Shown: positions 7,708-16,174, counted from the first letter of the stretch. The stretch is DNA of 64,000 bases from Deinococcus puniceus (GCF_001644565.1 NZ_CP011387.1:2907984-2971983); one strand, 5' to 3'. Numbers and translations are program-made. Notes: generated by a model not told the origin, from the letters alone.

Positions 7708-9180
7708 TTAGCCCGCCCTGTACGCCGCCCGAAACGCCCAGTGCCGCTCCGCCGAAATCCGCCCCACTTGCGGCACGATCACGGCGGTCACTTCTGGGCG
7801 TGTGGGCGGCCTTTCGACTCCAATGCCTGCCCACGCCAGCCGCGCCGCGCCCAGCACCGAGGCTCCGGGCGTGGCGACGGCGTGCAGTTCGCGGCCTAAG
7901 CAGTCGGCCAGCAGTTGCCGCCACCAAGGGTCTACGGTGCCGCCGCCTGCCAAAAACAGCGCTTGCCCCGGCGTCAGCGGCAGCAGTTCGGCGGCCTGCG
8001 CGATAGACAGGGCCACACCCTCGAAGGCGGCGCGGGCCATATGGCGGTGGTCGTGTGCGGCGTTCAGGCCCACCCAAGCGGCGCGGGCGTGGGGGTCGAG
8101 GTGCGGCGTGCGGTCTCCGGTCAGGTAGGGCAAAAAGATGGGCAGCGGCCCAGCGTCCACTTGGGCGTCTATCTCCTGCGCCGCCGCGTAACATTCAGGC
8201 CAGGTCAGGCGCAGGGTGCGGCGTACCCATTCCAGCACCAAGCCCGCGTTTTGAATGGCAGCCAGCGTGTAGCAGCCCACGCCCTCAGCCTCGCGGAACA
8301 CGTGCAGGCTGGGATGCGGGGGGGGCAACACGGCGGCCCGCACTACCACCTGAGCGCCCGTGCCCACCGTCAGTTGCGCCTCGCCGGGCAGCAGGCCACT
8401 GCCGTACAGCGCGGCGGCGGTGTCGGCGGCTCCAGTCACGATGGGAATGCCTGCGGGCAAGCCCAGTTCGGAGGCCGCAGCAGGAAGAAGTCTGCCCGCC
8501 ACGGCGTCTGGCGCAAGCACGGGCGGCAGCACTGCCGGACTGATCCCCAGCACCTCCAGCACTTCTTCCGACCAGCACCCTCCCACCAAGTCGTACAGCA
8601 GCGTGCCCGACGCATCCGAGGGGTCGGTGGCGACCTCTCCGGTGAGATAAAAGCGCAGCCAGTCTTTGGGTTGCAGCGCCCAGCGTGCGGCCTGCAACTG
8701 CGCTGGCTCGTGCTGGCGCAACCACAGCAGAGTTGGCCCGGCCATACCCGCGACGGGCGGGTTGCCCAACCGGGCCAGCACAGAAGGATCGAGGGCCGAA
8801 AAGAGGGTCAGTTCTGCCGCGCTGCGCGTATCCGACCACAGCACGGCGGGGCGCAGGGGGTGGCCGCCCGCATCTACCAGCACCACGCCGTGCATCTGCC
8901 CACTCAGGCCCACCGCCCGCACCCGCGCCGGGTCTAGGCCTGCCAGCACCTCCTGCACGGCCCCGACCACCCCGGCCCACCACGCCGCCGGGTCGGTTTC
9001 GGCCCAGCCGGGAGAGGGCGACGTGGCCGCATACGGACGGCTGGCCTGCCGCACCAACTCGCCACCCGCCGTCACCAACCCGACTTTCACGCTGCCTGTA
9101 CCCAAATCGAGGGCAAGGGCCAAGCCTTCGGGGGCAGACTGGGCCGAGTCAAACGGGTGAGCCGGATCGTTGGAGGTCAT
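7708..9180 (-). CDS. xylB: FGGY-family carbohydrate kinase (xylulokinase-like)
   Basis: 490 residues, the normal length for xylulokinase. It opens with ALALDLGTGSVKVGLV (phosphate-binding loop 1 of the actin-like ATPase fold) and has GLSGQMHGVVLVD and LRPAVLWSDTRSAAE, the xylulokinase substrate signatures; later GTGAQVVV and FLAGGGTVDPWWRQLLADCLG are the phosphate 2/adenosine motifs. It would phosphorylate a ketopentose or a similar sugar after uptake. It is the last gene of the sugar operon, 196 bp after the ATPase gene, with a strong hairpin in the gap that could lower its expression. Family assignment is sure; the exact sugar (xylulose, ribulose or other) is not. Confidence 0.85.
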   Translation of the reverse strand: MTSNDPAHPFDSAQSAPEGLALALDLGTGSVKVGLVTAGGELVRQASRPYAATSPSPGWAETDPAAWWAGVVGAVQEVLAGLDPARVRAVGLSGQMHGVVLVDAGGHPLRPAVLWSDTRSAAELTLFSALDPSVLARLGNPPVAGMAGPTLLWLRQHEPAQLQAARWALQPKDWLRFYLTGEVATDPSDASGTLLYDLVGGCWSEEVLEVLGISPAVLPPVLAPDAVAGRLLPAAASELGLPAGIPIVTGAADTAAALYGSGLLPGEAQLTVGTGAQVVVRAAVLPPPHPSLHVFREAEGVGCYTLAAIQNAGLVLEWVRRTLRLTWPECYAAAQEIDAQVDAGPLPIFLPYLTGDRTPHLDPHARAAWVGLNAAHDHRHMARAAFEGVALSIAQAAELLPLTPGQALFLAGGGTVDPWWRQLLADCLGRELHAVATPGASVLGAARLAWAGIGVERPPTRPEVTAVIVPQVGRISAERHWAFRAAYRAG

Positions 9181-9264
9181 GGCTCTATTTTGGGTGCGGC
9201 GCGGCGCTGTAGAGAAATGGTGCTTGGCCGCTGTCTATATCGCTCCAACAACAGGCAGAGCGAA

Positions 9265-9301
9265 GGCAGGCCCGCCGCGATGCATTGGCGGCGGGCCTGC
9301 C
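9265..9301 (-). terminator. 14-bp perfect intercistronic hairpin
   Basis: GGCAGGCCCGCCGC (9265-9278) and its exact complement (9288-9301) enclose a 9-nt loop. There is no T-run on either side. It lies between the transporter ATPase and kinase genes, so it is more likely a 3'-end stabiliser or partial attenuator within the operon than a full terminator. Confidence 0.6.
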
Positions 9302-9376
9302 CGAATCTAGCTCTCGTGGTCGAGTTGTACTCGCAGGCCAGATCCATCGGCCACCACGCATTTCTTACCGCCGCCC

Positions 9377-10201
9377 TCAGTGCGCCAACATCTCCGCGCT
9401 CAGTTGCTCCGGCTTCAGCGCCCCAGTCATCACAGATACGGTATCGGCCATGCTGATCTTTTTGGGATCGAGCAGGGCGGCCCGCACGCCCATCCGGTGA
9501 ACGTGAATCCGGTCTGCGATTTCGAAGACGTGGGGCATATTGTGGCTGATCAGGATGACGGGTAGGCCGCCGTCGCGCACCTTGCGGATCAGGTCGAGCA
9601 CCATGTTGCCTTCGCGCACGCCGAGGGCCGCCGTGGGTTCGTCCATGATGACCACATGCCGCGCAAAGGCCGCGCTACGGGCCACTGCCACACCCTGCCG
9701 CTGCCCGCCCGACAGGGTTTCCACAGGCTGGCTCATGCTCTTGATGGCAAATTGCAGCCCCTGCATATGCCGCACCGCTTCCTCGTGCATCTTCTTTTTG
9801 TCCACGATTCTCAGCAGTTTGGCAATCGGGCCAGCCTTCAGAATCTCGCGGCCCAGAAAGAGGTTTTCGGCAATGGTCATGGCCGGAGCCACCGCCAAAT
9901 CCTGATACACGGTCTCGATGCCTTGCCGCCGGGCGTCGATGGGGCTGCGGAACGACACGAGCTGGCCGTCCAAGAAAATCTGGCCCTCATCGGGAATGAC
10001 AGCGCCCGACAAGGCTTTGATCATGCTGCTTTTGCCCGCGCCGTTGTCGCCGATGACGGCCAGAATCTCGCCCGGACGCAGTTCGAAATCGGCCCCGTTG
10101 ATGGCGGTGACCTGACCGTAGCGTTTGACCAAACCGCGTGCTTCCATCACCAGCGGCACAGAACGTGGGGCAGCAGAATCGGAGGGGGTGTGAAGGGTCA
10201 T
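9377..10201 (-). CDS. Sugar ABC transporter ATP-binding protein (FrcA type)
   Basis: 274 residues with one nucleotide-binding domain: Walker A GDNGAGKSS (51-59), an LSGGQ signature and Walker B VVIMDEPTAALG. Ribose/xylose importers usually use a 500-residue tandem ATPase (RbsA/XylG); the single-domain form is typical of the fructose-type FrcA group. The gene is 4 bp downstream of the permease gene, so the two are translated together. Its role is to power uptake through the neighbouring permease. The sugar itself is inferred only from the operon. Confidence 0.88.
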   Translation of the reverse strand: MTLHTPSDSAAPRSVPLVMEARGLVKRYGQVTAINGADFELRPGEILAVIGDNGAGKSSMIKALSGAVIPDEGQIFLDGQLVSFRSPIDARRQGIETVYQDLAVAPAMTIAENLFLGREILKAGPIAKLLRIVDKKKMHEEAVRHMQGLQFAIKSMSQPVETLSGGQRQGVAVARSAAFARHVVIMDEPTAALGVREGNMVLDLIRKVRDGGLPVILISHNMPHVFEIADRIHVHRMGVRAALLDPKKISMADTVSVMTGALKPEQLSAEMLAH

Positions 10202-10205
10202 GACG

Positions 10206-11186
10206 TTACGCCTTCCTTCTGGAGAATTGATCGGTGGCGACGGCCAGAATGATCAGCACGCCTGTAATGAGGATTTGGTACACGCTGTTGACGCCGCTGA
10301 GGGTGAGGCCCACCCGGAACACGCCCACGATCAGCGCTCCCAAAAAGGTGCCCAGCACGCTGCCGCGCCCACCAAACAGGCTGGTGCCGCCCAGCACGAC
10401 GGCGGTGATGCTCTCCAAGTTTTCGGTCTGTCCGGCGTTGGGATCGCCCGCACCCACGCGGCCCACCAGAATCACGGCGGCAATGCCGTACAGCAGGCCC
10501 GCCACCGCGTACACGCTAATGAGCAGGCGCGTGGTGGGAATCCCGCTCAGGCGCACGGCTTCGGGGTTGTTGCCCACCGCGTACACGTGGCGGCCCGGCG
10601 CGGTATGGGTCAGAAAAAACCAAGCCACACCGAACAAAATCAGCATCAGCACTGCGCCGTAAGTAAAGGGCGTGTTCAGAATGTTGAAGGTCTGGCCGAG
10701 GAAGTTCAGTGCTGGGGGCAGGTTGGTGACGGTCTGAGCGCCGGAATAGATCTGGGTGGTGGCCGAGACGATGCCGAACATGCCCAGCGTGGCTATAAAC
10801 GGCGGCAGCCTGAGCTTGGTGATCAGCAGGCCGTTCAGCGCCCCGATAGCCGTGGTCACTGCCAACCCGCACAGGATCGCCAGAATCGGCGGCACGCCCA
10901 GTTCTACGGCAAATTTGGTCATGACCACGCTGCCCAGCGCCATGATGACGCCGCAGCTCAAGTCGATGCCCGACGTCAAAATAATCAGCGTTTGGCCGAT
11001 GGCAATGACAGCCACAAAAGAAATCTGTTTTAAGACCAGAGACAGCGTAGTGCCCGTAAAAAAGCGGTCAGACTGCGTGGCAAAAAAGATGCAGGCCAGC
11101 AGCAACGCCAGCAACGGCCCCAGCGTAGACAGGCTGGGCAGCGACGGACGTTTGGAAGCGGGCGGAGCGGTGGCAGGTTGGGTCAT
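10206..11186 (-). CDS. Sugar ABC transporter permease (FrcC/RbsC type)
   Basis: 326 residues, very hydrophobic, with about 8-10 membrane segments. It has the BPD_transp_2 hallmarks: ILTSGIDLSCGVIMAL near residue 70, the cytoplasmic loop TAPGRHVYAVGNNPEAVRLSG near 190 that contacts the ATPase, and VVLGGTSLFGGRGSVLGTFLG near 265. It forms the channel of a sugar importer with the ATPase gene 4 bp downstream and the binding protein 181 bp upstream. That gap holds a GGTCTAAGG-type repeat (11297-11325) and no clear promoter. Confidence 0.9.
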   Translation of the reverse strand: MTQPATAPPASKRPSLPSLSTLGPLLALLLACIFFATQSDRFFTGTTLSLVLKQISFVAVIAIGQTLIILTSGIDLSCGVIMALGSVVMTKFAVELGVPPILAILCGLAVTTAIGALNGLLITKLRLPPFIATLGMFGIVSATTQIYSGAQTVTNLPPALNFLGQTFNILNTPFTYGAVLMLILFGVAWFFLTHTAPGRHVYAVGNNPEAVRLSGIPTTRLLISVYAVAGLLYGIAAVILVGRVGAGDPNAGQTENLESITAVVLGGTSLFGGRGSVLGTFLGALIVGVFRVGLTLSGVNSVYQILITGVLIILAVATDQFSRRKA

Positions 11187-11296
11187 GGCAAATACCTCTA
11201 AAAAGGAATAGGAATGGGGAAGCCAGCCCAGCGCGGCGGCTGTGTCGGCTTCCTTCTGGGAGGTGGCGAAGGGGTTGGGTGGGAGGGTGAGAGGGC

Positions 11297-11325
11297 GTCT
11301 AAGGGTTTAGGGTCAAAGGGTCTAA
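11297..11325 (+). repeat. GGTCTAAGG-type repeat array
   Basis: Imperfect tandem copies of GTCTAAGGGT / TTTAGGGTCAAAGGG / TCTAAG lie within the operon between the binding-protein and permease genes. The same motif recurs at 15854, 19174, 22997, 23079, 32314, 32366, 47305 and 48826, and a single copy sits near 7686. Confidence 0.65.
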
Positions 11326-11367
11326 GCAGGGCGAACTAACCCGCCTACTTGCGTTCCCTACTTGGGC

Positions 11368-12381
11368 TTACTGGCCCCAGCAGTTGGCGAGGCCGAAGGT
11401 GGTGTTGCTGCTCTTGACGCCGATTTGGGGCTTGTTGGTGATCAGGGTCACGCCGGTATCGGTGTAGCCGCTGACTTTCTTGCCGGTCTTGACGTAGTTC
11501 ACGCCTGCGGCCACGCCCATCGAGGCCATCTTGAGGGGGTACTGCTGGCTGGTGGCCGAAATCACGCCGCCCACCACGTTCCGCACGCCCGCGCAGCCAC
11601 CGTCGACCGACACGATCAGCACGTCTTTTTCACGGCCCAGAGCCTTCAGGGCCTGATAGGCCCCGGCAGCGGCGGGTTCGTTGATGGTGTACACGAGGTT
11701 AATGTTGGGGTTGCGCTGCAGGCAGTTTTCCATGGCGGTCTGGCCCTTGGCCTGATCCCCGAAGGAGTCCTGAGCGCAGGCGACGCCCGTATTCACCTGA
11801 GTTCTGGTGGTGGCGCTGATGCCCGCCGTGCCGAATCCGGCGAGGAAGCCGTTGTGACGGGCGATGCCCACCGGCTGACCGGGGAACAGGTCGAGCGTGG
11901 CGATCACGGCTTTCTTGGTGCCCATGGCACGCTTGGCCCACTGCCCGATCAGGACGCCTGCCTGATAGTTGTTGGTGGCAAACAGACCGTCTACAGCGCT
12001 GGTGGGTTCGGTGGGGCTGTCCAGCGCAATGACCATCACGCCAGCGGCGCGGGCCTTGGCAATCGCGGGCACGATGGCCTTGGAATCGCTGGGCGTGATC
12101 AGGATGGTTTTGGCTCCGGCGGCCACCATGTTCTCGATGGCCGTGACCTGCCCGGCGTTGTCGCCGTCGGCCTTGCCCGCGCCCGTCAGCAGTTTGGCCC
12201 CGAGGCGGGTGGCTTCCTTCTGCGCGCCTTCCTTCATCTTCACGAAAAACGGGTTGGTCTCGGTTTTGGTGATCAGGCCGATGATAGGCTGGGCGCTGCT
12301 TTGGGCGAGGGCCACACTGACGGCGGCGGTGGCGGACAGGGCGAGGGTGGCGGCGGCAACAGCAAGCTTAGAGTGACGCAT
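11368..12381 (-). CDS. Sugar ABC transporter binding protein (FrcB type)
   Basis: 337 residues from the ATG at 12381, chosen because AGGAGA lies 6 nt upstream and the next residues form a clean signal peptide (MRHSKLAVAAATLALSATAA..ALAQ). The mature protein is a periplasmic binding protein type I: IGLITKTETNPFFVKM, GAKTILITPSDSKAIVPAI, AGVMVIALDSPTEP and LIVSVDGGCAGVRNVV. The opening matches the fructose-binding FrcB group best. It captures sugar for the permease and ATPase downstream. It is the second gene of the operon, 58 bp after the LacI regulator. Confidence 0.9.
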   Translation of the reverse strand: MRHSKLAVAAATLALSATAAVSVALAQSSAQPIIGLITKTETNPFFVKMKEGAQKEATRLGAKLLTGAGKADGDNAGQVTAIENMVAAGAKTILITPSDSKAIVPAIAKARAAGVMVIALDSPTEPTSAVDGLFATNNYQAGVLIGQWAKRAMGTKKAVIATLDLFPGQPVGIARHNGFLAGFGTAGISATTRTQVNTGVACAQDSFGDQAKGQTAMENCLQRNPNINLVYTINEPAAAGAYQALKALGREKDVLIVSVDGGCAGVRNVVGGVISATSQQYPLKMASMGVAAGVNYVKTGKKVSGYTDTGVTLITNKPQIGVKSSNTTFGLANCWGQ

Positions 12382-12439
12382 GGTGGTTCTCCTGTGGGGT
12401 GGGGCCAGAGAGGGCGGTGGGCCGCTGGACAGAACAGAC

Positions 12440-13486
12440 CTACACAGTTGAAACGCAAACGGGCGGAGCCGTGGATTGCCGAACAATCAGTTGGGTGGGC
12501 AGTTGCACGCGGGCCGGGGAAGCTCGGGCGCGGCCAGATTGCAGGTGGCCCGCTTGCAAATAGCCCAGTTGGGCGATCAGGTGGTCGCAGGCCAGCACGC
12601 CGAGGTCATAGGCAGGCTGCGCCACCACCGTGATGGGCGGGGTCATGGTCTGTGCCCACCGCGAGTCGTCGAATCCCACGATAGAGAGGTCGTCGGGAAT
12701 GTTGAGGCCCAGTTCGCGGGCGGCCAACACCGCGCCCACCGTCATTTCGTTGTTGCCCACGAACAGGGCGGTGGGGCGCAGGTGGGCGGGCAGGCTCAAC
12801 AGGCGCAGCGCGGCGTGCCGTCCATCTTCCTCGCGGTGTTCGCCGGGCAGCACCAGTTCGGGGTGGTACTCGATTCCGGCTTCCTCCAACGTCTGTTGAA
12901 ACCCGGCGTGGCGCTCCACGGCAGTGCTGATGTCCTGCTTGCCCACGATCATGCCGAGGCGCGTGTGTCCGAGGCCGATCAGGTGCTTGGTGGCCGCCCG
13001 CGCCCCGCCGATGTTGTCTACGGTCACGGTGGTCACGCCCGGATTGCCCGTGACCCGGTCAAGCTCCACGATGGGCAAATTGGGAACGAGCTTCAGGTTC
13101 TCGCGGCTGTGGGCGGTGGGCACTACGATCAGGCCCTGCGGCAAATGCCCACGCAGGGTATCGAGCGCCCGGCGCTCCTTGCCTGCATCCTCGTCGGTAT
13201 TGAACAGAAACGCCGTGTAGCCGTGACGGTCTGCAGCGTCCTGCACGCCTTTGGCCAGCGTGGCGTGAAAGTGGTTCAGGATATCGGTCACGATGACGCC
13301 GATGGTGCGCGTTTCGCGTTGGCGGAGGCTGCGGGCCAGCATATTAGGCTGGTAACCCAGTTGCTGCGCGGCGTGTAGCACGCGTTCGCGGGTAGGCTGG
13401 GCCACCATGTCCGGGCGACTAAGCGCACGGGACGCTGTAGCCGCAGAGACATTGGCAAGGGTGGCGACATCTTGAATACTAGACAT
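12440..13486 (-). CDS. LacI-family transcriptional regulator
   Basis: 348 residues. Residues 3-24 (IQDVATLANVSAATASRALS) are the LacI helix-turn-helix and the hinge follows; the rest is a sugar-binding core (TIGVIVTDILNHFHATLAKG, FLFNTDEDAGKERRALDTL, TALFVGNNEMTVGAVLAARELG, DDLSIVGFDDSRWAQ). It is the first gene of a five-gene sugar uptake operon and most likely its repressor. Two 14-bp LacI-type operators lie at 13487-13500, touching its own start codon, and at 13554-13567. This implies autoregulation of the whole operon, released by the transported sugar. Confidence 0.92.
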   Translation of the reverse strand: MSSIQDVATLANVSAATASRALSRPDMVAQPTRERVLHAAQQLGYQPNMLARSLRQRETRTIGVIVTDILNHFHATLAKGVQDAADRHGYTAFLFNTDEDAGKERRALDTLRGHLPQGLIVVPTAHSRENLKLVPNLPIVELDRVTGNPGVTTVTVDNIGGARAATKHLIGLGHTRLGMIVGKQDISTAVERHAGFQQTLEEAGIEYHPELVLPGEHREEDGRHAALRLLSLPAHLRPTALFVGNNEMTVGAVLAARELGLNIPDDLSIVGFDDSRWAQTMTPPITVVAQPAYDLGVLACDHLIAQLGYLQAGHLQSGRARASPARVQLPTQLIVRQSTAPPVCVSTV

Positions 13487-13500
13487 TGCAATCGATTACA
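13487..13500. promoter_or_regulatory. LacI-type operator O1
   Basis: TGCAATCGATTACA is a near-perfect palindrome with the central CG of LacI-family sites. It abuts the regulator's ATG and covers the likely -10/start region. TTTCAA lies 17 bp upstream of TAATCG on the minus strand as a candidate promoter. Confidence 0.75.
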
Positions 13501-13553
13501 CCTTTATGGAGGAATTTGAAACTGCGGGCCGCTGCCAGACGAGAAGCGGTGCT

Positions 13554-13567
13554 TGCAAACGATTACA
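13554..13567. promoter_or_regulatory. LacI-type operator O2
   Basis: TGCAAACGATTACA shares 13 of 14 bases with O1 and is centred 67 bp upstream of it on the transcription path. This spacing would suit cooperative binding by a looped tetramer or two dimers. Confidence 0.7.
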
Positions 13568-13700
13568 TTGGGACAAGCAGAGTGTGCACCCTCTGTCTGC
13601 TGCATGTCAACCTTCATGAAGGCCGCCAATTAAGGTGAAACGAACCCAGGTGGAGAATAAAACTTGCCAGCGCAGGCCTGAAAATCCGCACCAGAACAGC

Positions 13701-13729
13701 AAAAAACCGCACCCGACTTTCGGGTACGG
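13701..13729 (-). terminator. Rho-independent terminator, minus strand
   Basis: On the minus strand CCGTACCCGA-AAG-TCGGGTGCGG forms a 10-bp stem with one mismatch, followed by TTTTTT. The only minus-strand gene upstream is pyrE, whose stop is almost 390 bp away. A dispersed-repeat copy (13771-14042) lies between, as if inserted between pyrE and its terminator. Confidence 0.75.
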
Positions 13730-13770
13730 CAGAGCGGATAAATTTTTGTACCGAGTTGAGGCCGGGATGA

Positions 13771-14042
13771 GAGGGCAATCGCTGAGGCTCGTTCACCCTC
13801 TTTCCCGCAAGGGGGTGAGGGAAACTAAAACCCCGACATCGCCACCCCACCACGTCCCCGCCCGAATCCGTGTGAGGCCGTCGTGCGTGCAACGCGCGGG
13901 CCAATTCCATTTCGGAATGAACTGGCAATTCCGCTTCAAAAGAACGATCTAGCCGACTTGAAACGCGACAAGATCAATCCTCCTCAGCGGAGCGACCACT
14001 CCCCTGACCCCTTTGGGGGCGGGGGCTGGGGGGTGGGGGAAG
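13771..14042 (+). repeat. Dispersed 270-330 bp repeat, copy A
   Basis: The unit starts GGCAATCGCT, has a Pu/Py-rich CCCTC..CCCGCAAGG part, then a conserved core (GTGTGAGGCCGTCGTGCGTG, then CGGGCCAATTCC, CTGGCAATTCCGCTTCAA and GCGACAAGATCAATCCTCC), and ends in CCCCTGACCCCTTTGGGGGC and GGGGGCTGGGGGGTGGGG. It matches copies B (15854), C (47305) and D (48826). No open frame is conserved between copies. Confidence 0.85.
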
Positions 14043-14115
14043 ACGTAGGAGCAAGCAAAAAGACTGGATCAAATCCGTCGCAAGACGCGAGGGCAACAAC
14101 TCCTTCTACAAAGCC

Positions 14116-14688
14116 CTAAATCTCCTGCAAAGGCCGCTCCGCCAACCAGTCCGGCACATCGGCGGGGGCGTAGGTATCGAAAGTCAGGCGCGTGAGGGCA
14201 ATCAGCGGATAGCCTTCCAGCGGGCCGTCCTCTTTACGGCGGTCAACGATGCAGGCAATGCCCACGCAGCGCCCACCTGCCGCTTCGGTGGCCCGGACGG
14301 CTTTCAAGACGCTGCCGCCGGTGGTCAGCACGTCCTCTACGGCCACAAACGGTTCTCCCGGCGAGAGCGTAAAGGCCTCGCGGATTCTCATGGCGTTGCT
14401 GCCGCCTTCCATCTGCACTTTTTCCGAGAAAATGGCGCGGCCTCCAGTGTGGCGGGCCACTTCGTAGGCCAGCACCACGCCGCCCATCGCGGGGCCGACC
14501 ACCAGCCGCGCCCCGATGTGGGCTTCCCGCAGCTTTTCGGCAATCGCTTGGCCGATTCGCTCGGTCAGATGGGGATACTGCAAGACCGTCGTGGACTGCA
14601 AAAACTTGGGTGAATGGCGACCCGAGGCGAGCAAAAAATGCCCCTCGTGGTAAGCGCCCGCTTCCTTGTACAGCGCGAGAACATCCAT
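14116..14688 (-). CDS. pyrE: Orotate phosphoribosyltransferase
   Basis: 190 residues. It makes orotidine 5'-phosphate from orotate and PRPP in pyrimidine synthesis. The PRPP-binding motif FVAVEDVLTTGGS is clear (near 120), preceded by VVGPAMGGVVLAYEVAR and IFSEKVQMEGGSNAM, the orotate-site loop. The start is placed at MDVLALYKEAGAY (14688), which gives the usual family N-terminus; 26 extra upstream codons look non-coding. It is divergent from the small HTH gene, 50 bp away. The 3' side holds repeat copy A before a terminator. Confidence 0.93.
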   Translation of the reverse strand: MDVLALYKEAGAYHEGHFLLASGRHSPKFLQSTTVLQYPHLTERIGQAIAEKLREAHIGARLVVGPAMGGVVLAYEVARHTGGRAIFSEKVQMEGGSNAMRIREAFTLSPGEPFVAVEDVLTTGGSVLKAVRATEAAGGRCVGIACIVDRRKEDGPLEGYPLIALTRLTFDTYAPADVPDWLAERPLQEI

Positions 14689-14738
14689 GATGAAAGCAGT
14701 ATCGCATTCCCGGCGGGTCAGGTACGGCAAGATGGTGT

Positions 14739-14945
14739 ATGGACACTCCCAGCACCCCCGCTGCACCCCCCCACGCCATTGGTGTGCGCCGCCGTCTGCT
14801 GGGCATTCCGCTAAACACGATGGCTCAGGAAGCGGGCCTGTCGCCGGAGGTGTTGGCGGCAGTAGAGCGCGGCGAATACGATCCCCGCAGCCTGCATCTC
14901 CAAGCGCAGCAGGTGCTTGGGCGGGTATTGGACATCAGTCTTTAA
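14739..14945 (+). CDS. Small Cro/CI-type HTH protein
   Basis: 68 residues. After a short Pro/Ala leader, residues 15-68 read as a minimal XRE helix-turn-helix: IGVRRRLLGIPLNTMAQEAG then LSPEVLAAVERGEYDPRSL, the usual 'start early, recognition helix, E.G...P' pattern. There is no second domain. It is divergent from pyrE and followed by an RNase H-fold gene 130 bp on. It may be a DNA-binding regulator; targets are unknown. The length is at the lower limit, but motif fit and codon use support a real gene. Confidence 0.65.
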   Translation: MDTPSTPAAPPHAIGVRRRLLGIPLNTMAQEAGLSPEVLAAVERGEYDPRSLHLQAQQVLGRVLDISL

Positions 14946-15075
14946 GCACTGAGCCTTTAAGCCTACGGGGATGCGGGCCGCGCACACCATCTGGCCGCGC
15001 CACACGCCCTAGACTCTGCGCTCTGATCAGTCTTTTCTCACTTCCACAGGTCTTACTCCCAAAGGACAACCTCTG

Positions 15076-15816
15076 ATGAACCATGCGTTCGTGGATGCCA
15101 GTTGGCACGAATTACCCGACGGGCGCGGCGTGGGCGGCTGGGGTCTGGTGCTGCTGAGGCCCAGCAATCTGCCCGCCCGGTTTCAGGGCCAACTGGAAGC
15201 GCCCGACAACAACGCCGCCGAACTGCGGGCTGTGCTGGAAGCCCTGCGGCACGCGCCAGACGGCCAGCCCCTGAGTGTGCATACCGACAACGAAGCCGTG
15301 ATCGCGTCGGTGGCGCGGGGGCGCGGGCCGCACCTGCTGGCCGACGCCGCCCGCGAAGTGCAGGACGAAGCCGAAGCGCGGGGCATCGCGCTGCGAGTGG
15401 ACTACGTGACCCGCACGCGGCGGCATATGCTGGACGCCCATCACCTCGCCAACGACGCTCGGCGCGGCCTGAACACGCCGGGGCTGGATTCGCCGCACGC
15501 CGATGTGTTGATAGAGCAGCGCCACAGCGTCCCCGAAGCCCGCGTCAGCCTGCGCCGGGGCAGCGAGCGCGTGACGGCCCATGTGAACCTCGATCCGTTG
15601 TCGGATGTCCCCCCCAGCGCACAGGCATTGTTGGCCGCCGTGACGTTGGCCCTGCCCGGAGAAACCCTGCTGGTACGCCGCGCCAGCAAAATCGCGCAAG
15701 CTCTTTGGCAACGGCCCGAGCGGGCTTTGTTGGTGGGCGCACATACCCAACTGACGCAGGCGCGGCAGGCGGCAGACGGGCAGGGCGTGCTGGTGCAGTT
15801 TCAGGGCGTGGGGTAG
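15076..15816 (+). CDS. RNase HI-fold protein with extra C-terminal domain
   Basis: 246 residues. Residues 1-130 are an RNase H domain: VDAS (Asp7), NNAAELRAVLEAL (Glu49), VHTDNEAV (Asp71) and DAHHLANDARRG (Asp127) supply the four metal-binding acids. It should cut RNA in RNA-DNA hybrids, or resemble the plant/phage-type RNase HI that lacks the basic handle. Residues 135-246 form an extra domain I do not recognise. AAAGGA lies 8 nt before the ATG and TAGACT near 15010 is a possible -10. Repeat copy B begins 38 bp after the stop. Confidence 0.82.
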   Translation: MNHAFVDASWHELPDGRGVGGWGLVLLRPSNLPARFQGQLEAPDNNAAELRAVLEALRHAPDGQPLSVHTDNEAVIASVARGRGPHLLADAAREVQDEAEARGIALRVDYVTRTRRHMLDAHHLANDARRGLNTPGLDSPHADVLIEQRHSVPEARVSLRRGSERVTAHVNLDPLSDVPPSAQALLAAVTLALPGETLLVRRASKIAQALWQRPERALLVGAHTQLTQARQAADGQGVLVQFQGVG

Positions 15817-15853
15817 GCGTAGGGGTTGGAAGGGGCTGAGTTTTCGGGGGCTT

Positions 15854-16174
15854 GGTCTAAGGGTCTAGGGTCTGAGGGTCTAAGGAAGGGCAATCGCTAA
15901 CGCTCCTTCACCCCCTCCCGCTGCTATGCAGCGCCCTCTGCTTCGCAGCTCTGCGAGTCCCCCGCAAGGGGAGAGGGGCAAAGCAACCCCACCACGTCCC
16001 TGCCCAACTGCGTGTAAGGCCGTCGTGCGTGCAACGTGCGGGCCAATTCCAACGTTAAGACGACTGGCAATTCCGCTTCAGATGAACGGGGAAGCCGACT
16101 TAAAACGCGGCAAGATCAATCCTCCTCAGCGGAGCGACACTCCCCTGCACCCTTTGGGGGCGGGGGCTGGGGGA
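15854..16174 (+). repeat. Dispersed 270-330 bp repeat, copy B
   Basis: It begins with four tandem GGTCTAAGG-type units (15854-15885), then the GGCAATCGCT part, a CCCTCCCGCTGCTATGCAGC segment with small hairpins, and the shared core GTAAGGCCGTCGTGCGTGCA ... CAAGATCAATCCTCC, ending CCTTTGGGGGCGGGGGCTGG. It occupies most of the 464 bp between the RNase H-fold gene and ispE. No gene is seen there. Confidence 0.85.

Noticed and set aside
13635..13952. 105-codon plus-strand frame through the start of repeat copy A
   Set aside because: The frame is not conserved in copies B-D, and the translation is Pro/Arg-rich low complexity.
15854..15890. CRISPR array
   Set aside because: Units are 8-9 bp, adjacent, without spacers, and recur at many loci as part of dispersed repeats.
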